Assembly: GCF_030819175.1 (NCBI RefSeq)
Contig: NZ_JAUTBJ010000002.1
Coordinates: 1,374,001 to 1,438,000 of the forward strand
Origin: Sphingomonas sp. SORGH_AS_0879
Lineage (GTDB): Bacteria; Pseudomonadota; Alphaproteobacteria; Sphingomonadales; Sphingomonadaceae
Length of the DNA stretch: 64,000 nucleotides
Direction: 5' to 3'
Below, piece by piece: positions 55,745-63,347 of the stretch. The notes beneath the pieces were generated by a model. It was given only the letters and a program-made list of their open reading frames with translations. It was not told where the DNA came from and did no database searches. How positions within the stretch are numbered: position 1 is the first letter of the stretch; every line of letters begins with the position of its first letter. A program made the translations under genes and the position numbers.

Positions 55745-56749
55745 ATGATCCCCGTTATCTTCGGCCTGTCGGGCCCGGTGCTGACCCCCGACGAGCGCGC
55801 CTTCTTTGCCTCGGTCGAACCGGCGGGCTATATCCTGTTCAAGCGTAATATCGTCGATCGCGCACAGGTCCGCGCGCTGACCGACGATCTGCGCGTGCTG
55901 GCGGGACGGGAGGATCTGGCGATCCTGATCGATCAGGAAGGGGGCCGCGTCGCCCGGATGGGGCCGCCCGAATGGCCCGCTTTCCCGGCGGGACCGGCCT
56001 TCGCCAGACTCTATGGCACCGCGCCCATGTCGGCGATCCAGGCGATGCGCGCCAATGGCCAGGCACTGGGCGTAATGTTGCGCGAAGTCGGGATCACCGT
56101 CGATTGCGCACCCTTGCTCGACGTCGCGCAAGCCGACACGACCGAGGCGATCGCCTGCCGCGCTTATGGGGCCGAGCCGATGCAGGTCGCCGCGCTGGGC
56201 CGGGCGATGCTGGAGGGGCTGGCGGCGGGGGGCGTGGTCGGCGTGGTCAAGCACATGCCGGGCCATGGCCGCGCGCTGGTCGATTCCCACCATCTGCTCC
56301 CCACCGTCACCGCCAACGAGACGGAACTGGAGGCCGATCTGGAACCCTTCCGCACCCTGAACGCCGCGCCGATGGGCATGACCAGCCATATCGTCTTTCA
56401 GGCATGGGATGCCGAGCGCCCCGCGACCCTGTCGCCGGTCATCGTCGAGCAGGTCATTCGCCAGCGGATCGGTTTCGACGGACTGCTGATGACCGACGAT
56501 ATCGACATGAAGGCGTTGTCCGGCACCGCAGGCGAGAAGGCGGCGGGAGCCCTGTCGGCGGGGTGCGATCTGGTCCTGGATTGCTGGGCGCGGATGGACG
56601 AGATGGTCGAGATTGCGGGCCGCGTGCCCCCGATCACCGAACAGGCCCGCGCCCGGCTGGACCGCGCAATGGCGAGCGTCGGACCGGGCGAGGGTGATTT
56701 CGACGAACTGATCGCCCGCCGCGACGCGCTCTTGGCCCTCGTCAACTAG
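55745..56749 (+). CDS. nagZ: Beta-N-acetylhexosaminidase NagZ
   Basis: NagZ removes GlcNAc from cytoplasmic muropeptides during peptidoglycan recycling. The 334-residue GH3 enzyme has LIDQEGGRVARM, the flexible-loop motif KHMPGHGRALVDSHHLLP (His174 is the likely acid/base with the nearby Asp) and the catalytic nucleophile in LLMTDDIDMKAL. There is no signal peptide, consistent with the cytoplasm. ATG 55745 gives the usual start; 52 bp separate it from the SPOR gene. Confidence 0.94.
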   Translation: MIPVIFGLSGPVLTPDERAFFASVEPAGYILFKRNIVDRAQVRALTDDLRVLAGREDLAILIDQEGGRVARMGPPEWPAFPAGPAFARLYGTAPMSAIQAMRANGQALGVMLREVGITVDCAPLLDVAQADTTEAIACRAYGAEPMQVAALGRAMLEGLAAGGVVGVVKHMPGHGRALVDSHHLLPTVTANETELEADLEPFRTLNAAPMGMTSHIVFQAWDAERPATLSPVIVEQVIRQRIGFDGLLMTDDIDMKALSGTAGEKAAGALSAGCDLVLDCWARMDEMVEIAGRVPPITEQARARLDRAMASVGPGEGDFDELIARRDALLALVN

Positions 56750-56860
56750 CAGCGATCGACATTCAGATAGGTCCTTCTTTTCCCTCTCCCCGATCCACGG
56801 GAGAAGGAATGATCGACCATGGCTCGCCAATAGGGTTGCCTCAGGCTAAGGTTCCGTTCG

Positions 56861-57583
56861 ATGACGGGGGAACAGCTGACGCTCGATCTGGACGGGTGGG
56901 AAGGGCCGTTGGACCTGTTGCTGTCGCTCGCGCGGTCGCAAAAGGTCGATCTGCGACAGATTTCCATCCTCGCCTTGGTCGAGCAATTTCTGCGCTTCGT
57001 CGATCGGGCGGGGCGGATGCAGCTGGAACTGGCCGCCGATTATCTGGTGATGGCGGCGTGGCTCGCCTATCTCAAATCCGCGCTGCTGCTGCCGCGCCAG
57101 CCCGAAGAGGAGCCCGATCCGGAAGAGATGGCGCTGCGCCTGCAACTCCGGCTCGAACGGCTGGCGGCGATGCGCGAGGCGGGCGCGCGATTGATGGCGC
57201 GCGATCGGCTGGGACGCGACGTCTTCCCGCGCGGCGCGCCCGAAGGGCTGGCGGTGCAGCGCAAGGCGATGTGGCAAGCCGAACTCTATGACCTGATTGC
57301 CGCCTATGGCCGGATCAACGCCCGCACCCGCCCGGTGATGCATGTCGTCGCCGACCGGCAGGTGATGACGCTGGAGGCCGCGCTGGAGCGGGTGTCGATG
57401 CTGGTCGGCAGCCGCATCGACTGGTCGGCGATCGAGACCTTCCTGCCGGACGGCAGCGAGCGGCTGCGTCGGTCGGCGCTGGCGTCGAGCTTCCTGGCGG
57501 TGCTGGAACTGGCGCGTCAGGGTAAGGTGGAACTCTGCCAGACTGCCCCCTTCGCGCCGCTGCTGATCCGTCAGCCCGCATGA
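56861..57583 (+). CDS. scpA: Chromosome segregation and condensation protein ScpA
   Basis: ScpA is the kleisin subunit of the SMC-ScpAB condensin complex. The 240-residue protein has the N-terminal DGWEGPLDLLLSLARSQKVDL signature (split after DGWEGPLDLLL), the helix AADYLVMAAWLAYLKSALLL and a winged-helix C-terminus (SFLAVLELARQGKVEL). ATG 56861 begins MTGEQLTLDLDGW. The 111-bp gap before it contains a solo GATCGACATTCA sequence like the MITE ends. The stop overlaps scpB (ATGA). Smc itself is not in the window. Confidence 0.92.
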   Translation: MTGEQLTLDLDGWEGPLDLLLSLARSQKVDLRQISILALVEQFLRFVDRAGRMQLELAADYLVMAAWLAYLKSALLLPRQPEEEPDPEEMALRLQLRLERLAAMREAGARLMARDRLGRDVFPRGAPEGLAVQRKAMWQAELYDLIAAYGRINARTRPVMHVVADRQVMTLEAALERVSMLVGSRIDWSAIETFLPDGSERLRRSALASSFLAVLELARQGKVELCQTAPFAPLLIRQPA

Positions 57584-58188
57584 GCCCGATCGACCCGGTC
57601 GTCCGCGCGGTGGAGGCGGTGCTGTTCGCCTCGCCCGAGCCGATGAGCCTCGATTCGATCCGCGCCTATGTCGGCACCGGCAAGGGCGGCGACATCCGAT
57701 CCGCGCTCGATACGCTGGAAGAACAGTATCGCGGGCGGGGGATCACGTTGGTCCGTCGCGGCGACCGCTGGCATTTCCAGACCGCGCCCGATCTGGCGCA
57801 TCTGCTCCGCCGCGACCGCGAGGAGGCGCGGCGACTGTCTCGTGCCGGGATCGAGACGCTGGCGATCATCGCCTATCACGAACCCGTCAGCCGCGCGGAG
57901 ATCGAGGCGATTCGCGGCGTCGCCATTTCCAAGGGCACGCTCGACGTGCTGATGGAGGCGGGCTGGGTCCGCCCCGCCGGGCGGCGCGAGGTGCCGGGGC
58001 GGCCGCTCCTCTATGCGACGACGCCAGCCTTCCTCCAGCATTTCGGGCTGACCAGCCGACGCGACCTGCCCGGGATCGAGGATCTGCGCGCCGCCGGGCT
58101 GCTCGATCCGGTCGATCTGGCGCTGGAGCGGATGGGCGAGGACGACAGGCCCGCCGATGCGCGCGACGATGACGGCCAGGACGATTGA
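57580..58188 (+). CDS. scpB: Chromosome segregation and condensation protein ScpB
   Basis: ScpB dimers bind ScpA and regulate the SMC ATPase. The 202-residue protein has two winged-helix domains: the first from VRAVEAVLFASPEPMSLDSI and the second with IETLAIIAYHEPVSRAEIEA, RGVAISKGTLDVLMEAGWV and PGRPLLYATTPAFLQHFGL. The ATGA overlap with scpA fixes the start. An acidic tail of about 20 residues follows the second domain. Confidence 0.94.
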   Translation: MSPIDPVVRAVEAVLFASPEPMSLDSIRAYVGTGKGGDIRSALDTLEEQYRGRGITLVRRGDRWHFQTAPDLAHLLRRDREEARRLSRAGIETLAIIAYHEPVSRAEIEAIRGVAISKGTLDVLMEAGWVRPAGRREVPGRPLLYATTPAFLQHFGLTSRRDLPGIEDLRAAGLLDPVDLALERMGEDDRPADARDDDGQDD

Positions 58189-58329
58189 TCGCTTTCCTTT
58201 GCGTCATGGCCGCGTCACAATGCTCCGCCACGGCACCACCTCATCCTCATCGTGCCGTTCGCATCGCTCGACCATTGCCGCTGGCGATGCCAAGGCCTAG
58301 ATAGATGATAGATTCCTAGGAGACGTGCC

Positions 58330-58566
58330 ATGGGCAGCTTCAGCCCGATTCACCTTCTCGTCCTCGCGATCGTCGCGATCCTTCTGCTCGGCGGTGGCCG
58401 CTTCTCCAACCTGATGGGCGACGTCGCCAAGGGTGTGAAGAACTTCAAGAAGGGCATGGCCGAGGAAGACGAGAAGCCCGCCAAGCCATCGGCGCGGATC
58501 GAGGCGCAGAAGTCCGCCGAGCCCGCCTTCGACCGCGATGGCGAGCGCGTGCGCGACGATCGTTGA
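58330..58566 (+). CDS. tatA: Twin-arginine translocase subunit TatA
   Basis: TatA oligomers form the conducting element of the Tat export pathway for folded proteins. The 78-residue protein has a short periplasmic start MGSFSPIH, one membrane helix (LLVLAIVAILLLGGGRF), the conserved hinge and amphipathic helix (LMGDVAKGVKNFKKGMAEED) and a charged tail. ATG 58330 has AGGAG at good spacing. The 141-bp gap upstream probably holds the promoter, not identified. Genes tatB and tatC follow. Confidence 0.95.
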   Translation: MGSFSPIHLLVLAIVAILLLGGGRFSNLMGDVAKGVKNFKKGMAEEDEKPAKPSARIEAQKSAEPAFDRDGERVRDDR

Positions 58567-58595
58567 TCCGGTTCGCCTTCTAACACCGGATTTTC

Positions 58596-59027
58596 ATGTT
58601 CAACATCGACTCGAGCGAGTTCCTGCTGGTCGCCATCGTGGCGCTGGTCGTGATCGGTCCCAAGGATTTGCCCAAGGCGATGCGTGTCGTCGGCTATTGG
58701 GTGGGCAAGGCGCGTGGCGTGTCGCGCCAGTTCCGGCAGGGCTTCGACAATATGGTGCGCGAAGCCGAGCTGGAGGAAATGGAGAAGCGCTGGGCGGCGG
58801 AGAATGAGCGCATCATGCGCGAACATGCCGCCGACGCGCCGTCCGCTCCTGCGCTCGACGCCCCCCATGCCGGTTCCGAACCCGCGGCCCATGCGGCGGA
58901 CGGGGACCAGGCGGCGCATCAGGACCATAGCGACCAGCCGGTCATGGTCGAAAAGCCGGTCGTCGCTCCCGCACCCGCCGAGCCCGCGCCGCATGGCCCG
59001 CGTCCCAATGAGGGGGCGGCGTCATGA
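58596..59027 (+). CDS. tatB: Twin-arginine translocase subunit TatB
   Basis: TatB works with TatC in signal-peptide recognition. The 143-residue protein has the TatB start MFNIDSSEFLLVAIVALVVI, with glutamate in place of the TatA pattern, then GPKDLPKAMRVVGYWVGKAR and an amphipathic helix to about residue 70. The tail is Ala/Pro/His-rich and probably disordered. The stop overlaps tatC as ATGA. Confidence 0.94.
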   Translation: MFNIDSSEFLLVAIVALVVIGPKDLPKAMRVVGYWVGKARGVSRQFRQGFDNMVREAELEEMEKRWAAENERIMREHAADAPSAPALDAPHAGSEPAAHAADGDQAAHQDHSDQPVMVEKPVVAPAPAEPAPHGPRPNEGAAS

Positions 59028-59809
59028 GCGAGGATCATGACGAGATCGACGCCAGCCGCGCGCCCCTGCTCGAACATCTGATCGAGCTGCGCCGCCGCCT
59101 GCTCTATTGCATCATCGCGATCGCGCTGGGCTTCGGCGTGTCGATGTATTTTTCGGAATCGATCTTCGGCTTCCTGGCCAAGCCGCTCTTGGCGGCGGGG
59201 CAGGGCAAGCTGGTCTATACCGAGATTTTCGAGGCGTTTTTCGTCCAGGTGAAGGTCGCCTTCTTCGCCTCGGTGATGATCGCCTTTCCGGTGATCGCGA
59301 ACCAGCTTTGGCAGTTCGTGGCACCGGGGCTGTATCGCAAGGAAAAGCGCGCGCTGTTGCCCTTCCTGCTGGCGACGCCGGTGCTGTTCCTGATGGGCGC
59401 GGCGATGGCCTATTACATCGCCATCCCGATGGCGCTGCACTTCCTGCTGGGCTTTGACGGCGTGGTCGGCGGCGTGCGGCGAGAGGCCTTGCCCGCGATC
59501 GGCAATTACCTGTCCTTCATCATGCAGTTCCTGTTCGCCTTCGGCCTGGCGTTTCTGCTGCCGGTGCTGCTGATGCTGCTGGAGCGCGCGGGGATCGTGA
59601 CGCGCAAGCAACTGATCGGTGCGCGGCGCTATGCGATCGTCGCGGCGACGGCGGTCGCGGCGGTGCTGACCCCGCCCGACCTGATGTCGCAGGTGCTGCT
59701 CGCGGTGCCGCTGATCATCCTGTACGAGCTGGCGATCATCGGTATCTGGTTCACCGAGCGGTCGCGGTCGAAACAGGCCGCGGTCGAGGATGCCGACGCG
59801 ACGGCGTGA
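59024..59809 (+). CDS. tatC: Twin-arginine translocase subunit TatC
   Basis: TatC binds twin-arginine signal peptides. The 261-residue protein has six membrane helices and the family motifs LLEHLIELRRRLLYC near the N-terminus, the conserved glutamate in FFVQVKVAFF-containing loop (YTEIFEAF), FPVIANQLWQFVAPGLY and the TPPDLMSQ segment. ATG 59024 overlaps tatB. A C-terminal terminator follows. Confidence 0.96.
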   Translation: MSEDHDEIDASRAPLLEHLIELRRRLLYCIIAIALGFGVSMYFSESIFGFLAKPLLAAGQGKLVYTEIFEAFFVQVKVAFFASVMIAFPVIANQLWQFVAPGLYRKEKRALLPFLLATPVLFLMGAAMAYYIAIPMALHFLLGFDGVVGGVRREALPAIGNYLSFIMQFLFAFGLAFLLPVLLMLLERAGIVTRKQLIGARRYAIVAATAVAAVLTPPDLMSQVLLAVPLIILYELAIIGIWFTERSRSKQAAVEDADATA

Positions 59810-59830
59810 TCGCTTCCGGGTTTTTGGGGA

Positions 59831-59859
59831 GGGTCTCGACGGAAGTCGGGGCCCTTTTC
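59831..59859 (+). terminator. Intrinsic terminator after tatC
   Basis: GGGTCTCGAC / GTCGGGGCCC form a 10-bp stem with G-T pairs around a GGAA loop, followed by TTTTCGTTT. It lies 21 bp after the tatC stop. Confidence 0.8.
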
Positions 59860-59880
59860 GTTTGGGGTGGGGGCAGGGCG

Positions 59881-59965
59881 TGGCCTTCGACTTCGCTCAG
59901 GCTGAACGGAGCGAGGGGGGCGATGATCCCCAACCGCCGTTCAGCCTGAGCGAAGTCGAAGGCCA
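59881..59965. repeat. Inverted pair of a 29-bp dispersed repeat
   Basis: Two perfect 29-base arms face each other: 59881-59909 (beginning TGGCCTTCGACTTCGCTCAG) and 59937-59965, its exact reverse complement, with 27 bp between. The same family forms the outer arms at 19782-19986 but in the opposite orientation. Confidence 0.9.
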
Positions 59966-60001
59966 AGGGACCTCACTCCCCCCCGGCACCACTCCATAAC
60001 G

Positions 60002-60037
60002 AAAAAGGGCCCCGACGCTGTCCGTCGAGGCCCTTTT
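60002..60037 (-). terminator. Intrinsic terminator of the entericidin gene
   Basis: GGGCCCCGACG / CGTCGAGGCCC form an 11-bp stem with one mismatch. It has AAAAA on the left and TTTT on the right, so it can act in both directions. It lies 22 bp after the entericidin stop. Confidence 0.85.
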
Positions 60038-60059
60038 GCCTGTCAGCCGGGTGAGGGGC

Positions 60060-60194
60060 TTACTTGGCGTCGTCCGCCGTCTTGGCGACCGTGTTGCCCG
60101 CCGAGCTGACGTCGCGACCCACGCCTTCGACGGTGTTGCAGGCGCTGACCAGCAGCGCACCGGCGACGATCGCCAGACCCATGAGCTTACGCAT
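60060..60194 (-). CDS. Entericidin A/B family lipoprotein
   Basis: This 44-residue lipoprotein reads MRKLMGLAIVAGALLVSAC, then NTVEGVGRDVSSAGNTVAKT and a short acidic end. The lipobox cysteine at residue 19 and the NTVEGVGRDV pattern are diagnostic of entericidins, small membrane lipoproteins described as antidote or bacteriolytic peptides and often under stress control. AGAGGAG lies upstream of ATG 60194. A candidate EcfG promoter 34-58 bp before the start and a terminator behind make it a single-gene unit under general stress control. Confidence 0.9.
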   Translation of the reverse strand: MRKLMGLAIVAGALLVSACNTVEGVGRDVSSAGNTVAKTADDAK

Positions 60195-60227
60195 TCTCTG
60201 TCTCCTCTACGAAATCCGTCTCGGCCC

Positions 60228-60252
60228 AATGCCTCAACACGGCATTCGTTCC
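60228..60252 (-). promoter_or_regulatory. Candidate EcfG promoter of the entericidin gene
   Basis: On the minus strand, GGAAC (60252-60248) is followed after 16 bp by CATT (60231-60228). The alphaproteobacterial EcfG consensus is GGAAC-N16/17-CGTT, so there is one mismatch in the -10 box. The spacing to the ATG (34 bp) is suitable. Confidence 0.55.
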
Positions 60253-60281
60253 GGTGCTGTCACGGATGATCGGGGGAAGGC

Positions 60282-60342
60282 GGTGAAAAAGATTAAGGCC
60301 TGGAAGCGTCACCGGGGGGGGGAGGGTGGACGCTTCCAGGCC
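60282..60342 (-). terminator. Intrinsic terminator of phyP
   Basis: A perfect 15-bp stem (60296-60310 with 60328-60342; AGGCCTGGAAGCGTC and its complement) encloses a 17-base loop that is C-rich on the minus strand and G-rich on the plus strand. TTAATCTTTTTC follows on the minus strand. It lies about 115 bp after the phyP stop. Confidence 0.75.
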
Positions 60343-60456
60343 TATGTCTTGGACAGCGAGAGCGGGGGGGCATAAGTTCGCTATCCGAAGAGCAGAACCC
60401 ACCGCCGGGCCGTCGGTTCCCGGCTTTTTTCGCAATTGCGAATCTTTTTCCGAACG

Positions 60457-62043
60457 TCAGTCGCGCCCGACGATCGGCACGGCGATCTCATAGGCGCCGG
60501 TCAGCGGATCATGGTGCAGCGGGGCGCGAAGCTGTCGTGCCAGCCCTTCCATCACGCGGCCATAACGCTTGCCGATCAGGTGGCGAAGCTCGTCGGTTTC
60601 GACCAGGGCGCGCGATACGACCCGGACTACCGCACGACCCTCCCGCTCGGTAGGCTTGATCGCGACGCGGATCTGCGCCGCTGGGTCGCAGTTCATCGCC
60701 AGTTCGATCGTCTCGGTCACGAGGAACGCGACGGCGACCGCCACGTCCTGGTTGACCAGCAACGGCGCAACGTCGAGCGAGATGCCGATCCCGGCGGCAT
60801 TCTCCGGCGCGGTGGCGCGGATATTGGCGGCCAACTCGCCGATCATCGTGCGCAGGTTCAGCCCGCGATTTTCTTCCAGCTCGGCGAAATGATGGCGGTG
60901 GACGACCGCCAAGGCATCGACCCGCCGCTGGATCGAGGAATAGGCCGCCATCGCCTCGGGGCCCGTCGCGCCGCGCGCGTGGAAGTTGATGAGGCTGGAG
61001 ATGACCTGAAGGTTGTTCTTGACCCGGTGATGCACCTCGCGGGTCAATTTGGTCTGGCGTACCAGTCCTTCGGCAAGCCCCGCCTCATGGGTGGCGACGG
61101 TCCGGGTGATCGCCTCGAATGTGTCGGCCAGGTCGCGGATTTCCTGGGCGGGGGCCGCCTCGACCCGACTGATGTCCAGGACTTCGCCGGGCTGATAGGT
61201 GGCGACGATGCCCCGCAACTGGCGGAGCGGCCGGATGAGCAGCCGGTCCACCACGAACCATCCGATCAGCACCGCCGCCAGCCACATCAGCAGCGGCAGC
61301 GCCAGCGCGACGATCAGCGACGAGGTGATGGGGGCACTCGGCGCCGAGGTGCGCAGGACCAGGCCCGCAATGCCCAGGTCGGTGCGGATGGACTTCATCC
61401 GCTCCAGCGCCCCGCGCTTCGGCATGTCCTCCAGGGTCAGCGATTCACCGTCCAGCTCCAGTGCCGAGGCGATCGGGCTGGCATGGCTGTTCTGATCGAT
61501 CAGCGATTGAAGGAAGGGCAGCGGGAAGAAGGCGCGGGCCTGGGCCCGTCCATCCTGATGCGCGACCGACAGGACCAGTCCCTTGCCCGGCAGGATGTCG
61601 GCCCCGATCGGCGATCCGCTGACCGGCATGGGCAGCGCGGCGGGCAGGGGATCGCCGCACAGCGTCCGCCCCGAACGATCGGTGATCAGGAACCGCGCGC
61701 CGGTCAGCGACTGCTGGGCGAAGACGCCCTGTGCCCGTGCGCAGCTCGGCGTGTCGAGCGGGTCCTGGCCCATGGCGCGGACCGCGACGCGCAGCGCGGT
61801 CATGTCGCCCATCAACTCGGTGGCGATGGCACGCGCGTCCTCGTTCGCGGCGATGCGCAACCGGCCGCTGGCCTCGCTATCGGCGAGCCGCGTCGTCTGG
61901 AGCGTGGCGAAGACCGCGATGGCGGCCAGGATCAACAGGGTACCGCCAAGAACGAAAACGAGTTTCGCGCCCGTCGTCAAACGCGGCGGGGCGGGGCGGA
62001 GGCGTTCGGGAACCTCTGTGTCTTGGGATGGTGCGCTGGCCAT
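60457..62043 (-). CDS. phyP: PhyP-like sensor kinase/phosphatase of the general stress response
   Basis: This 528-residue membrane sensor has helix 1 at about 28-49, a periplasmic domain of about 190 residues, helix 2 at about 241-263, a HAMP-like linker, and a HisKA_2-type dimerisation domain with REVHHRVKNNLQVISSLINF (His338/339). The ATPase part is degenerate: the N-box region reads LVTETIELAMNC, and no DxGxG G1 box is visible. In Sphingomonas, PhyP, a kinase-like protein encoded beside nepR, negatively regulates PhyR and probably acts as its phosphatase; the location and degenerate ATPase fit that. ATG 62043 is used, though TTG 62058, overlapping the nepR stop, is also possible. It probably forms an operon with nepR. 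Confidence 0.82.
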   Translation of the reverse strand: MASAPSQDTEVPERLRPAPPRLTTGAKLVFVLGGTLLILAAIAVFATLQTTRLADSEASGRLRIAANEDARAIATELMGDMTALRVAVRAMGQDPLDTPSCARAQGVFAQQSLTGARFLITDRSGRTLCGDPLPAALPMPVSGSPIGADILPGKGLVLSVAHQDGRAQARAFFPLPFLQSLIDQNSHASPIASALELDGESLTLEDMPKRGALERMKSIRTDLGIAGLVLRTSAPSAPITSSLIVALALPLLMWLAAVLIGWFVVDRLLIRPLRQLRGIVATYQPGEVLDISRVEAAPAQEIRDLADTFEAITRTVATHEAGLAEGLVRQTKLTREVHHRVKNNLQVISSLINFHARGATGPEAMAAYSSIQRRVDALAVVHRHHFAELEENRGLNLRTMIGELAANIRATAPENAAGIGISLDVAPLLVNQDVAVAVAFLVTETIELAMNCDPAAQIRVAIKPTEREGRAVVRVVSRALVETDELRHLIGKRYGRVMEGLARQLRAPLHHDPLTGAYEIAVPIVGRD

Positions 62044-62054
62044 GCGGCCGGTCG

Positions 62055-62210
62055 TCAACCCAGCTTGCTGAGAAGGTCAAGCATCTCGTCAGGAATCTTT
62101 TCGTCGACGGTCTTTTGATACGCCTGGCGAAGTGCCGAGCCCGCATCCTTCTCGCCACCCTTTTGAGGAGCGGATGACGGCGTCTTCTTCGTCTTGTTGC
62201 CCAAACTCAA
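62055..62210 (-). CDS. nepR: Anti-sigma factor NepR
   Basis: NepR sequesters EcfG in unstressed cells and is removed by phosphorylated PhyR. The frame encodes 51 residues: MSLGNKTKKTPSSAPQKGGE, then KDAGSALRQAYQKTVDEKIP and DEMLDLLSKLG. The conserved core LRxxYxxxVxExIPxxxxDLLxKL identifies it. No ATG or GTG is available in frame nearby, and TTG 62210 with GGGGGA five bases upstream is the best start. The stop is 11 bp before the phyP ATG. Two candidate EcfG promoters lie upstream, fitting the known autoregulation of this pathway. Confidence 0.87.
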   Translation of the reverse strand: MSLGNKTKKTPSSAPQKGGEKDAGSALRQAYQKTVDEKIPDEMLDLLSKLG

Positions 62211-62314
62211 AATATCCCCCTGCAACGACCCACAAAGCGGGGCAACCGACGTGTCGACGCACCATGGCGCCGCCGGTCGGCGTTACGCCAGAGCCATAGT
62301 TGATGTGGCGATGA

Positions 62315-62339
62315 AACCAAATTCGATCTTGTTGGTTCC
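62315..62339 (-). promoter_or_regulatory. Candidate EcfG promoter P2 for nepR-phyP
   Basis: On the minus strand, GGAAC (62339-62335), 16 bp, then GGTT (62318-62315). This is a one-base mismatch to the GGAAC-N16/17-CGTT consensus, with a leader of about 100 bp to the nepR TTG. Confidence 0.5.
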
Positions 62340-62347
62340 CGATGCGA

Positions 62348-62372
62348 TACGAAAAATCCGAAGGTCGGTTCC
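62348..62372 (-). promoter_or_regulatory. Candidate EcfG promoter P1 for nepR-phyP
   Basis: On the minus strand, GGAAC (62372-62368), 16 bp, then CGTA (62351-62348). This is a one-base mismatch to the EcfG -10 box, 33 bp upstream of P2. One of the pair may be non-functional. Confidence 0.45.
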
Positions 62373-62473
62373 GTTCGCGGCTGCCAGAGGGGATTTCGGG
62401 AAACGGCATTGAAAACCGGCGCGGCGGCCAGCACATGAGTCACCGCGAATATCTCAGGGAGTGATTATTACCC

Positions 62474-63274
62474 ATGTCGCTTGGACAGCAGCTTGCGCCC
62501 CATCTTCCCTTCCTGCGGCGCTACGGCCGGGCCCTGACGGGCAGCCAGATGCACGGCGACAAATATGTTCGCGCCACGCTGGAGGCAATCGTGGCAGCCC
62601 CCGACCAGTTCCCGCGCGACGTCGATCCGCGCCTGGGGCTGTACCGGATGTTCCAGGGCATCTGGTCGTCGGCCAATTACGACGAACTCGACAATGACGG
62701 TGCGGATGCCGACGGCAATGAAGGGGTGGCGCGCGCGCGTCTCGCCCGCATGACCCCCTTGTCGCGTCAGGCGCTGTTGCTGACCGCGATGGAGGGTTTC
62801 ACGCCCGAGGATGCGGCCTATCTGATCGATGTCGAGCCCAGCGAGGTCGAGGCGCTCGTGTCCGAAGCGCTGGCCGAGATCGAGCAGCAGACCCGTGCCC
62901 GCGTGCTGATCATCGAGGACGAACCGATCATCGCGATGGATATCGAGACGATCGTGCGCGACCTGGGCCATGAGGTGACCGGCGTCGCCGTGACCCGCGA
63001 CGAGGCGGTCGCGCTGGCGATGGAGGATCGTCCGGGCCTCGTCCTGGCCGACATCCAGCTTGCCGACGACAGTTCGGGCATCGACGCGGTGAAGGACATT
63101 CTGGCCGAATTCGAGGTTCCGGTGATCTTCATCACCGCCTTCCCCGAACGGCTGCTGACCGGCGAGCGGCCGGAGCCGACCTTCCTGATCACCAAGCCCT
63201 TCCAGCGATCGACCGTGAAGGCGGCGATCAGTCAGGCGCTGTTCTTCGATCAGAGCACGGTCCCGGCCGAATAA
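62474..63274 (+). CDS. phyR: General stress response regulator PhyR
   Basis: PhyR is the anti-anti-sigma factor of the alphaproteobacterial general stress response. The 266-residue protein has an N-terminal sigma-like domain (about 1-137; LPFLRRYGRALTGSQMHGDK, MTPLSRQALLLTAMEGFTPEDAAYL as two parts) that mimics EcfG, and a C-terminal receiver domain (about 142-260) with acidic IIEDEPIIAMD, the phospho-accepting Asp193 in VLADIQLADD, Thr221 in FITA and Lys241 in ITKPF. When phosphorylated it binds NepR and frees EcfG. It is divergent from nepR-phyP and upstream of the small membrane gene and ecfG. Confidence 0.96.
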   Translation: MSLGQQLAPHLPFLRRYGRALTGSQMHGDKYVRATLEAIVAAPDQFPRDVDPRLGLYRMFQGIWSSANYDELDNDGADADGNEGVARARLARMTPLSRQALLLTAMEGFTPEDAAYLIDVEPSEVEALVSEALAEIEQQTRARVLIIEDEPIIAMDIETIVRDLGHEVTGVAVTRDEAVALAMEDRPGLVLADIQLADDSSGIDAVKDILAEFEVPVIFITAFPERLLTGERPEPTFLITKPFQRSTVKAAISQALFFDQSTVPAE

Positions 63275-63313
63275 GACCGGGCGGGGTGTTCATGGGGAAA
63301 GATCGTCGGTTAC

Positions 63314-63338
63314 GGACCCAAAACGGTTAACAAGCGTT
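63314..63338 (+). promoter_or_regulatory. Possible EcfG promoter upstream of the ecfG gene pair
   Basis: GGACC (63314-63318), 16 bp, then CGTT (63335-63338): one mismatch in the -35 box and a perfect -10 box. The predicted start would be only a few bases before ATG 63348, so for that gene the transcript would be almost leaderless. It fits better as an ecfG promoter. Confidence 0.35.
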
Positions 63339-63347
63339 GAGGTGGAC

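Larger units (their letters stand above)
62211..62473. other. Divergent nepR-phyR control region
   Basis: This 263-bp region between divergent nepR and phyR holds two minus-strand EcfG-like promoters (listed separately). No perfect GGAAC is present on the plus strand before phyR. GGGAAAC near 62399 is the closest and is a poor match, so phyR may use a different promoter. AGGGAGTG near 62456 provides the phyR ribosome site region. Confidence 0.5.

Noticed and set aside
59897..60229. 110-codon minus-strand frame across the entericidin locus
   Set aside because: It reads the entericidin gene in the wrong frame and runs into a repeat; the 44-codon frame has a lipobox, ribosome site and family motif.
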